NCBI GenBank assembly: GCA_964532155.1
Contig: CAZHGN010000063.1
Location: forward strand, 1 to 5,423
Reading direction: 5' to 3'
From: HGM11416 sp964532155
GTDB taxonomy: Bacteria > Bacillota > Clostridia > Christensenellales > Borkfalkiaceae
Length of the DNA: 5,423 nucleotides
The stretch's first letter is position 1; each line of letters begins with the position of its first letter. This document shows positions 1 through 4,738 of this stretch, piece by piece. Both the position numbers and the translations under genes were made by a program. Under the pieces are notes generated by a model. The model was not told where the DNA came from. It saw only the letters and a program-made list of their open reading frames with translations, and made no database searches.

Positions 1-79
1 ACCATGCCCCTTTGTCGGTATCGGTAAACACGCGATTTTTAGGTGTATGTTTTTCCGAAAAACTGAGCATTTTTTGCAT
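1..79 (-). CDS. Possible 5' end of a leftward gene running off the window
   Basis: On the minus strand an ATG at 79-77, with a second in-frame ATG at 70-68, opens a frame that stays free of stops for 26 codons to the window edge (begins M-Q-K-M-L-S-F-S-E-K). It lies about 90 bases downstream of a strong leftward promoter, which is the main reason to list it. Against it: there is no Shine-Dalgarno sequence before either ATG, although the other genes here have good ones, and 26 codons is too short to judge coding character. I do not recognise the peptide. The true start could be further left, outside the window. Confidence 0.3.
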   Translation of the reverse strand, partial: MQKMLSFSEKHTPKNRVFTDTDKGAW

Positions 80-130
80 AAAACGAATAAAATTGATTAA
101 TATTACATATTTTATGCATTTTTATGCATT
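74..130. repeat. Tandem TTTATGCATT pair plus an inverted copy, operator-like
   Basis: The ten bases TTTATGCATT occur twice back to back (111-120 and 121-130), so two ATGCAT palindromes sit one helical turn apart. A related inverted copy (TTGCATAAAA) lies at 74-83. All three fall in the presumed leader of the leftward transcript, between its start near 167 and the candidate ATG at 79. Helical phasing and palindromic cores suit a dimeric regulator, but AT-rich DNA produces such patterns easily. Confidence 0.35.
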
Positions 131-173
131 TTTGCAACGGCGGCAAAAAGCTTTTAAAAAGATTTATGAACGC

Positions 174-203
174 ATTATATCACTTATTTTTCGATTCTGT
201 CAA
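174..203 (-). promoter_or_regulatory. Consensus sigma-A promoter, leftward, extended -10
   Basis: Read on the minus strand, a perfect TTGACA (203-198) is followed after 18 bases by a perfect TATAAT (179-174). A TG one base before the -10 makes it an extended -10. Transcription would start near 167 and run left through an AT-rich leader toward the window edge. Both hexamers being perfect, plus the extended element, makes chance unlikely even in AT-rich DNA. Confidence 0.7.
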
Positions 204-288
204 CAATTTTTATCGCAAAATACGAAAAAACTTGATTTTTTTAATTTTTTTAATTGTTTCTTTCGCCGCCGTACTAAAAATCACAGTT

Positions 289-332
289 TTCATTTTTTGT
301 ATAATCTTTTTTAAAATATTCATTTTTTGTAT
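289..332. repeat. 14-base direct repeat in AT-rich DNA
   Basis: TTCATTTTTTGTAT occurs exactly at 289-302 and again at 319-332, with a 30-base period. A looser third copy follows at about 345-360. It lies upstream of the leftward promoter in a T-rich stretch. Simple sequence drift could explain it. Confidence 0.4.
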
Positions 333-473
333 TGCTACCGCGTGCATTTTATTTTTTTGTCTTTTTTTCAAAAACACCCCTAAGCCGCTTTTTCCCCACT
401 TTCTTTATCCTTATTATATATTATAGGAGCAATATTTCACCAAATCGAAACCGCCGTTTTTCCGTATACACTA

Positions 474-601
474 TTCTCGTCTCTTTACGAGAAAGGCTTA
501 TTGTTTGCGCCCCCTTTCGCGCTTAGCACACGCCGAACTACCTATTGTTTACCTCCCCTCCTCCCCTCGGCGCCCTCCGGGAGGGAGCTTATTGTTTGCG
601 C
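474..601. repeat. Duplicated hairpin-plus-tail module
   Basis: Two units share the pattern hairpin then GCTTATTGTTTGCGC. Unit one has a 7-bp stem TTCTCGT (474-480) / ACGAGAA (487-493) and the tail at 496-510. Unit two has a 5-bp stem CCCTC (573-577) / GAGGG (581-585) and the identical tail at 587-601. A partial copy (CTATTGTTTA) lies between them at 542-551. The stems differ while the 15-base tails are identical. The U-rich tail (TTATTGTTT) after a stem could give weak rightward termination. The GC-rich patch 551-587 resembles palindromic intergenic repeats known from gut Clostridia (CTCCC/GGGAG type); this is from memory and unverified. Confidence 0.5.
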
Positions 602-790
602 GCCGATAGTTTGTCCGCGCCTATAAACTTGGGATTACTTCATCGCATTTGCTCCTCGTAACAACAAGAAGATATAGACCGTCACTCGGAGCGTGCGTTC
701 GCTTGCGCGGTAATTTCATCCGCCAACTCGTTATAAAGACGGCGATTTGAGTTTTTTTTAAGATAAAAAAGATATTTTAAGCAGTCGAGG

Positions 791-819
791 TTGACAACTA
801 TAATGTACGAGTGTATAAT
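791..819 (+). promoter_or_regulatory. Consensus sigma-A promoter of the AAA+/YbjN operon
   Basis: TTGACA (791-796), a 17-base spacer and TATAAT (814-819) match the housekeeping consensus perfectly. Transcription should start near 826. A second TATAAT at 799-804 lies within the spacer but has only a poor -35 (TTTAAG, 776-781). The A/T tract at 751-780 lies upstream and might act as an UP element. Because transcription starts so close to the GTG at 829, this promoter argues for the downstream TTG start of the AAA+ gene. Confidence 0.85.
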
Positions 820-825
820 AATCGA

Positions 826-927
826 TAGGTGCGCCGTTTTACGGTTAAAGGGCGCATTATTAACCTAACAGCGACTTTGCGAGCGCGGCGCGAAACACCG
901 AGCGACTTTGGCAAAGCGGAGGTACTC
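826..927 (+). promoter_or_regulatory. Structured 5' leader of the operon
   Basis: About 100 bases separate the predicted transcription start from the chosen start codon. The leader has a stem TGCGCC (830-835) / GGCGCA (851-856) and a 10-base direct repeat AGCGACTTTG (870-879 and 901-910). CAAAG at 912-916, one base before the Shine-Dalgarno sequence, can pair with the CTTTG in either repeat copy (875-879 or 906-910). That would allow two alternative structures next to the ribosome binding site. It matches no riboswitch family I know. The frame is open from 829, so it could instead be a 33-codon N-terminal extension. Confidence 0.4.
918..923 (+). promoter_or_regulatory. Ribosome binding site that decides the AAA+ start
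   Basis: GGAGGT lies five bases (counted from the GGAGG core) before an in-frame TTG at 928. The competing GTG at 829 has no comparable site and would sit almost at the transcription start. Confidence 0.75.
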
Positions 928-3204
928 TTGAAAAAAATAACGATTAACATGTCGGGCGCCTGGGTGCGCTCTCACCGTGGAGACGACAGCTTGCCTGCCG
1001 AAATCATACGGCTGTATTTAAAAAACGAATACGGTGATAAAGCCGTTATAAACAGCGACGGACTTACCGCCGTTACCGTAGAGGTAAACGAAGCCGAAAT
1101 CGCCGTAGACCGCGTTAAAAGCGATATCGAGTCTATTTTCGAGCGCGTTTACAACGAAAAGCCCGAGGGGAGCGCCTACGTTTTGCTCGTTGAAGAAAAC
1201 GACGACGTTGCAAACGTGGCGGACGCCGCCTTGGCGGCGGTGTTATCAAAACGCGACGTAGCCACGGAAACAAAAACGCCCGAAAGCACCGACGGAAAAA
1301 CCGATAAAAAACCGAGCGCAGACGAGTCTTCCGATAAAGAAAATCCCGATCTTGCCGATTTAAAAAGCAAGACCAAAGCCATTCTCGATAGGCTCAAAGC
1401 GAGCGTGGCGGTTGGCAGCGAAACTTCTAAACCCGAAAGCGAAAAATCGGTTTTTGACGAAAGCTTGCTCGGCGCCAAAAAATTCGACGATAGCTTGCTC
1501 GGCGGCTCTAAAACCGACGGCAAAGACGAATCGCTTGCAGGAAGGGCAACCGCCGACGGCAACGACCTTTTAAGCACGCTTGACGGTTACGAAGGCTGGT
1601 TCGAGTTTAAAGACCTTATATACGAACTCGTTACCGTTGCGCCGCAGTTAAAAGCCAACGGTTGCATGGACGTTATGAGCAATCGCGGGTACATTTTTTC
1701 GATAGACGACGGTTGCGGTTTGACGACGGCGTGCGAAACGCTTTGCGCCGCCATGAAAGAACTCGGGATTATGAACCTCGGCAAGAACGCGCTGTACGAA
1801 CTTCCCGTAGAAATACCCAAAAACGACCACGAAGCGCCTTTTGCGAAATGCGAGGCTGCCATTGCCGAAATACTCACCGCGGCGCACGGCAAACCGCGCG
1901 CGTTCTGCTTTGACGTAAGCGAATGGATGAGCCAGCTCGACGGCGCGGATTTCAGAAAAGTGCTTGCAAAAGCGGGCATGCTTATGGAAGACAACCTCGT
2001 TATTTTCAGAGTGCCCTTCGTCAATAAAGAAGTGCTTTTAAGAATAGACAGATCGCTCAACGATATGTTCAGTTTCCGCACGATATCCTTCGAGCCGCTC
2101 ACCAACGAGGAAACGAAGAGCCTTGCGGCAAAAGAATTTGCCAAACACGGTTTCAAGGTCGCTCGCGGCGCTTGGAGCACCTTCTTCGACAAGGTTGCCG
2201 AGGAAAAGAGCGACGGCAGATATTACGGCGTTAAGACGGTTAAAAAGATCGTAAGCGACGTTCTTTACGAAAAAAACCTTAAAAACGCACGCCTTAAAAA
2301 GAACGATTTGACCATCGGCAAGAGGGATTTTGCCGCGGTATGCTATAGCACCGTAACCGACGCCGTTACCGGAATGCAAATGCTCGACGAACTCGTCGGC
2401 GACGACCTTAAAAACAAAATACGCGAGATAATAAGCCAAATAGAGTTCGCCCGCTCGACAGCGAACGGCGAACCGCCCTGTATACATATGCGCTTCGTAG
2501 GCAATCCCGGAACGGGTAAAACGACCGTCGCACGTATTATCGGTCGCATTCTTAAAGAAAAAGGGCTACTTCGCCTCGGCAATTTTTACGAATATTCAGG
2601 GCGCGATCTGTGCGGACAGTATATCGGTTCTACCGCGCCTAAAACGGCGGGAATCTGCCGCGACGCCTACGGCTCGGTACTATTCATCGACGAAGCCTAT
2701 TCGCTTTATAACTCGCATACCGACTCTAAGGACTACGGCCGCGAAGCGCTCGATACGCTGATTGCCGAAATGGAAAACCATCGCGACGACCTTTTGGTTA
2801 TTATGGCGGGTTATACCGACGAGATGGATAAGCTTATGGAAGGCAACGCCGGTCTGAAGAGCCGTATGCCGTATACCATTGAATTTCCCAACTTCTCGCG
2901 CGGGCAGCTGTTCGATATATTTAAGGCGATGGCAAACAAGAATTTCGCTTGCGACGACAAGATTTTGCCCGCCGCAAAAGCGTTCTTCGATTCCATCCCC
3001 GACAGCGTTCTTAACGCAAAAGATTTCAGTAACGCGCGTTTCGTGCGCAACCTATACGAAAGGACTTGGGCAAAAGCGGCGCTGCGCGTTCAGCTTGCAC
3101 GTACGAAAACGCTCGTTTTGACCAAGGACGATTTCGACAGAGCGATTTGCGAAAAAGACTTCTTGTTCCCCGAAAAGAAAAAGAACAAAATCGGTTTTAT
3201 TTAA
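928..3204 (+). CDS. Tandem AAA+ ATPase (CbxX/CfqX/SpoVK-like), first module degenerate
   Basis: Likely an ATP-driven, ring-forming protein remodeller in the cytoplasm (no signal peptide or membrane segment seen); substrate unknown. 758 residues from TTG 928; starting at GTG 829 would add 33 Arg-rich residues. Residues 1-95: uncharacterised alpha/beta domain. About 96-211: charged, Lys/Asp/Ser-rich, probably disordered linker with a repeated FD[ED]SLLG motif. About 214-475: AAA-like module lacking catalytic residues: G262-C-G-L-T-T replaces GxGKT, Walker B is F-C-F-D329 followed by Val instead of Glu, and sensor 2 is not conserved. About 483-758: active AAA module with Walker A G525-N-P-G-T-G-K531-T, Walker B L-F-I-D588-E589, the A-G-Y-T-D-E-M segment (627-633), Arg finger in G-L-K-S-R646, and sensor 2 N-A-R704-F-V-R. 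The spacing and motifs of the second module are those of CbxX/SpoVK AAA proteins. First gene of an operon with two YbjN-like proteins, 94 bases downstream. Confidence 0.88.
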   Translation: MKKITINMSGAWVRSHRGDDSLPAEIIRLYLKNEYGDKAVINSDGLTAVTVEVNEAEIAVDRVKSDIESIFERVYNEKPEGSAYVLLVEENDDVANVADAALAAVLSKRDVATETKTPESTDGKTDKKPSADESSDKENPDLADLKSKTKAILDRLKASVAVGSETSKPESEKSVFDESLLGAKKFDDSLLGGSKTDGKDESLAGRATADGNDLLSTLDGYEGWFEFKDLIYELVTVAPQLKANGCMDVMSNRGYIFSIDDGCGLTTACETLCAAMKELGIMNLGKNALYELPVEIPKNDHEAPFAKCEAAIAEILTAAHGKPRAFCFDVSEWMSQLDGADFRKVLAKAGMLMEDNLVIFRVPFVNKEVLLRIDRSLNDMFSFRTISFEPLTNEETKSLAAKEFAKHGFKVARGAWSTFFDKVAEEKSDGRYYGVKTVKKIVSDVLYEKNLKNARLKKNDLTIGKRDFAAVCYSTVTDAVTGMQMLDELVGDDLKNKIREIISQIEFARSTANGEPPCIHMRFVGNPGTGKTTVARIIGRILKEKGLLRLGNFYEYSGRDLCGQYIGSTAPKTAGICRDAYGSVLFIDEAYSLYNSHTDSKDYGREALDTLIAEMENHRDDLLVIMAGYTDEMDKLMEGNAGLKSRMPYTIEFPNFSRGQLFDIFKAMANKNFACDDKILPAAKAFFDSIPDSVLNAKDFSNARFVRNLYERTWAKAALRVQLARTKTLVLTKDDFDRAICEKDFLFPEKKKNKIGFI
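1453..1542 (+). repeat. 10-residue repeats in the AAA+ linker
   Basis: Within the linker, F-D-E-S-L-L-G (residues 176-182) and F-D-D-S-L-L-G (186-192) are spaced exactly ten residues apart, and K-D-E-S-L-A-G (199-205) is a looser third copy. At DNA level AGCTTGCTCGGCG recurs at 1462-1474 and 1492-1504. A short acidic-hydrophobic motif repeated in a disordered linker is typical of a docking site for a partner protein. Confidence 0.7.
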
Positions 3205-3222
3205 GCCGATCGGCAATAAAAC
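3194..3222 (+). other. Inverted repeat across the AAA+ stop codon
   Basis: GTTTTATT (3194-3201) can pair with AATAAAAC (3215-3222), enclosing the perfect 10-base palindrome GCCGATCGGC (3205-3214). A weaker stem GTTAT/ATAAC follows at 3224-3236. No clean U-tract follows, so I do not call a terminator. It could be a partial attenuator or an RNA stability element that sets the ratio of AAA+ to YbjN products. I see no good promoter between 3205 and 3298. Confidence 0.35.
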
Positions 3223-3284
3223 GGTTATTTTATAACGATTTATTCAAAGCACATATTTACTTTAACCGAGATTAAATAAAAAAC

Positions 3285-3290
3285 GGAGGT
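3285..3290 (+). promoter_or_regulatory. Strong ribosome binding site of the first YbjN-like gene
   Basis: GGAGGT, nine bases (from the GGAGG core) before the ATG at 3299. It gives the second cistron its own efficient initiation despite the 94-base gap. Confidence 0.75.
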
Positions 3291-3298
3291 AAACTTAA

Positions 3299-3775
3299 AT
3301 GGCAGACGTAAAAAACGTGGCGTTCGGTAAAAAGGTTTTTAATACCGTTTGCGAATATTTCGACGAGATTAAGTGGAAATATACCAAGTCGGAAGACGAT
3401 TTAAAGGTCACCCTGTCGGTCGCCGGCGACGACTTGCTTATTCCCATGACTATATCGCTTAACACCGATCTACAGATTATACAGCTCGCTTCCGAGCTTC
3501 AGTTCACCGTACCCCAGGATAAATCGGTGGAGATGTCTATTGCGGTAAACACCATTAACGACAATATTATAAACGGATACTTCGTTTTCGACTTTTGCAC
3601 GCACACGATCGAGTTTAAGCTCAATTCTTGCTACGCCGAATGCATTATCGGCAAAGAACTTATTAACTATATGGTACGAACTTCCTGTTCGACCATAGAC
3701 GATTATAACGACAAACTTTTATTCCTTATTAAAGACGTCATCGGAATAGAAGAATTTTTAAAGAGTTTTGAATAA
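3299..3775 (+). CDS. YbjN-like domain protein, first paralog
   Basis: 158 residues, soluble, acidic, no signal peptide or membrane segment. The pattern of an N-terminal helix, a W-x-Y segment (W26, Y28), DDL (33-35) leading into beta strands, a central helix, more strands and a C-terminal N-D-K-L helix fits the YbjN family. That family resembles type III secretion chaperones in fold and usually acts as a small binding or adaptor protein, with no known catalytic activity. The gene pairs with a paralog of identical length that begins 12 bases after its stop. Shared positions include V13-F14, W26, Y28, D33-D34-L35, G43, D45-L46, N109, Y112-A113, I117-G118, C130 and K139-L140. It has five cysteines (18, 100, 111, 115, 130), notable for a small cytoplasmic protein. 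The family call rests on pattern recognition without a search; homology to the neighbouring gene is certain. Confidence 0.8.
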   Translation: MADVKNVAFGKKVFNTVCEYFDEIKWKYTKSEDDLKVTLSVAGDDLLIPMTISLNTDLQIIQLASELQFTVPQDKSVEMSIAVNTINDNIINGYFVFDFCTHTIEFKLNSCYAECIIGKELINYMVRTSCSTIDDYNDKLLFLIKDVIGIEEFLKSFE

Positions 3776-3783
3776 GAGGTGGG
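3776..3783 (+). promoter_or_regulatory. Ribosome binding site that decides the start of the second YbjN-like gene
   Basis: GAGGTGGG directly follows the upstream stop codon. GAGGT ends seven bases before the ATG at 3788, an ideal distance. The in-frame GTG at 3779 lies inside this site and cannot use it. The ATG start also makes the two paralogs align without gaps over their first 60 or so residues. Confidence 0.8.
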
Positions 3784-3787
3784 CATT

Positions 3788-4264
3788 ATGGATCAAGAAA
3801 AACTTAGAGCAAGAGCGGAAGAAGTATTCGATATTTGTTTATCCGAACTCGATTCGAGAGATTGGACTTATAAAAGCGATAAAGACGACTTGACTATCAC
3901 CTTCGCCGTCGACGGCGAAGATTTGCCCATTTATTTTAGATTTTTCATCGACCCCGATCGCCAACTTATAACGCTTTCCTCGCCGTGCATTTTAGATGCC
4001 ACCGAGCACGCGACCGAGCTTGTCGTTGCAATCGGACAAACGAACACCTTCTTACTCGACGGGCGCTTCATCATCGACAACGACGGCTGTATTTATTATA
4101 AGATGAACTGCAGTTACGCCGGTAGCCTTATAGGCGAAGACCTTTTCGCTTATCTTATAGACCACACCTGCTTTACCGTCGACAACTTTAACGAAAAACT
4201 CAAAGCACTTGCCGACGGCGAAATCAACCTCGGCGAATATCTGAAACTAATCGTTAAAGACTAA
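3788..4264 (+). CDS. YbjN-like domain protein, second paralog
   Basis: 158 residues from ATG 3788, the same length as its neighbour, and clearly a diverged tandem duplicate. W26, Y28, D33-D34-L35, T38, V41, G43, D45-L46 and I48 sit at identical positions; from the middle on the alignment is offset by two (N107, Y110-A111, I115-G116, C128, N135, K137-L138). Cysteines are at 17, 67, 101, 108 and 128; only the C-terminal one aligns exactly, and C17 sits next to the neighbour's C18. The N-terminal helix is charged (K/R/E-rich). It is soluble and acidic, with no catalytic motif. The 12-base spacing implies translational coupling and roughly equal output of the two proteins, which would suit a heterodimer. 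A chaperone or adaptor role with the upstream AAA+ protein is inference from operon context. Confidence 0.8.
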   Translation: MDQEKLRARAEEVFDICLSELDSRDWTYKSDKDDLTITFAVDGEDLPIYFRFFIDPDRQLITLSSPCILDATEHATELVVAIGQTNTFLLDGRFIIDNDGCIYYKMNCSYAGSLIGEDLFAYLIDHTCFTVDNFNEKLKALADGEINLGEYLKLIVKD

Positions 4265-4289
4265 TTTTATTCGTTAGCGTTTTATATTC

Positions 4290-4304
4290 GCTGCTTTTTG
4301 CAGC
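4290..4304 (+). other. Hairpin after the YbjN pair
   Basis: Stem GCTGC (4290-4294) / GCAGC (4300-4304) with a TTTTT loop. The same core recurs 36 bases on in a longer stem, so CTGCTTTTTGCAG is a direct repeat. No U-tract follows on the plus strand, so termination here would be weak. Confidence 0.45.
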
Positions 4305-4319
4305 ATAAAAATCCGCACT

Positions 4320-4342
4320 AAAAAAGGCTGCTTTTTGCAGCC
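4320..4342 (-). terminator. Intrinsic terminator, minus strand
   Basis: Stem GGCTGC (4326-4331) / GCAGCC (4337-4342) with a 5-base loop. On the minus strand it is followed at once by six T (4325-4320). It would stop leftward transcripts before they enter the YbjN genes. Confidence 0.65.
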
Positions 4343-4363
4343 GTTATATGCAAAATAAAACGT

Positions 4364-4413
4364 AAAAACCGCCCTATAGGTCGATTATCGGCACATAGAG
4401 CGGTTCTTTATTT
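4364..4413. terminator. Long-stem terminator, likely bidirectional
   Basis: Eleven-base arms at 4367-4377 and 4395-4405. On the minus strand they pair fully with one G-U, and the stem runs into TTTTT. On the plus strand the same position is a C-A mismatch, and the stem is followed by CTTTATTT. The 17-base loop contains a smaller CGAT/ATCG inverted repeat. The pairing favours the minus strand, but this is also the best candidate for ending the operon. Confidence 0.6.
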
Positions 4414-4414
4414 A

Positions 4415-4450
4415 GTGCGACGAGCGTCGCGTCGGTTATGCAAGTCGCAC
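4415..4450. repeat. Nested inverted repeat
   Basis: GTGCGAC (4415-4421) is the exact reverse complement of GTCGCAC (4444-4450). Inside, GCGACG (4417-4422) can instead pair with CGTCGC (4425-4430). The two pairings exclude each other. No U-tract follows on either strand, so a terminator is not supported. Confidence 0.45.
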
Positions 4451-4535
4451 CGATGTTTGTTTATTAAAGGTTCTACGCATTTACCGTTTTTGCCGATAAG
4501 GCTCTGCCAAAAACCGACCGATTTTGCGCATAAGA

Positions 4536-4561
4536 AAAACCCTTGAACGAGCAAGGGTTTT
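4536..4561. terminator. Bidirectional intrinsic terminator
   Basis: Perfect 10-base stem AAAACCCTTG (4536-4545) / CAAGGGTTTT (4552-4561) with a 6-base loop. The stem ends in T on both strands (TTTT rightward, TTTTT then C leftward). It is the first clear terminator downstream of the membrane-protein gene. Confidence 0.8.
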
Positions 4562-4568
4562 GAATATT

Positions 4569-4580
4569 GCGTATATACGC
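4569..4580. repeat. 12-base perfect palindrome
   Basis: GCGTATATACGC reads the same on both strands and has no loop, so it suits a dimeric DNA-binding protein better than an RNA hairpin. It lies eight bases from the bidirectional terminator. No promoter is visible nearby. Confidence 0.5.
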
Positions 4581-4715
4581 TCCGATTATCTCTTGGAGAA
4601 ATAAGCCTACTGTTTAATAATGTTTGAAATCGTGCCGTTTTACTTTGTTTTATATAGGTTTTCTTGCAATATCGTGTATTTTCGTTGTAGCCCCTTTTTT
4701 GCCTTTTTGTATCTT

Positions 4716-4734
4716 TGGACACCAAATGGACACC
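4716..4734. repeat. Direct repeat TGGACACC, 11-base period
   Basis: TGGACACC at 4716-4723 and again at 4727-4734, separated by AAA, ends five bases before the stop codon of the minus-strand gene. Function unknown. Short direct repeats of this spacing occur at recombinase and regulator binding sites, but no integrase gene is in the window. Confidence 0.5.
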
Positions 4735-4738
4735 AGCT

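Larger units (their letters stand above)
204..790. other. Long intergenic region without a convincing gene
   Basis: The left part (to about 430) is extremely AT-rich and T-rich on the plus strand; open frames there translate to F/I/K-rich peptides without ribosome binding sites and look like composition artefacts. The right part (430-790) is more mixed and contains two hairpins with a shared 15-base tail, a GC-rich repeat-like patch (about 551-587) and a T/A tract (751-780) directly upstream of the operon promoter. No tRNA, rRNA or riboswitch that I recognise is present. Confidence 0.6.
4265..4738. other. Convergent intergenic region rich in inverted repeats
   Basis: It lies between the rightward operon and the leftward membrane-protein gene. 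It holds at least five stem-forming sequences, described separately, a 12-base perfect palindrome and a short direct repeat. A 115-codon minus-strand frame (4408-4755) crosses it from a TTG without a ribosome binding site and runs straight through the hairpins, so I treat it as noncoding. No RNA gene that I recognise is present. Confidence 0.6.

Noticed and set aside
215..352. Minus-strand frame of about 45 codons, Lys/Ile-rich, resembling a small basic peptide
   Set aside because: No ribosome binding site; composition follows the poly-A/T tracts, and it includes the 14-base direct repeats. A real peptide gene cannot be excluded but is unsupported.
12..526. Overlapping plus-strand open frames of 64-100 codons in the AT-rich left region
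   Set aside because: F/I/K-rich translations expected from T-rich DNA, no ribosome binding sites, and they run against the strong leftward promoter.
637..657. Good minus-strand ribosome binding site (GAGGAG) followed by ATG
   Set aside because: The frame stops after two codons (ATG CGA TGA), and the overlapping ATG AAG TAA is equally short, so no gene follows.
829..927. N-terminal extension of the AAA+ protein from GTG 829
   Set aside because: It would start within about three bases of the predicted transcription start, lacks a ribosome binding site and is Arg-rich; TTG 928 has GGAGGT at good spacing.
1176..2582. Long minus-strand open frames inside the AAA+ gene
   Set aside because: They are antisense to a gene with clear conserved motifs and have no domain pattern of their own; they reflect its codon composition.
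4290..4342. CRISPR-like array from the repeated CTGCTTTTTGCAG
   Set aside because: Only two copies with a 23-base gap, each forming its own hairpin, one with a terminator U-tract; no cas genes.
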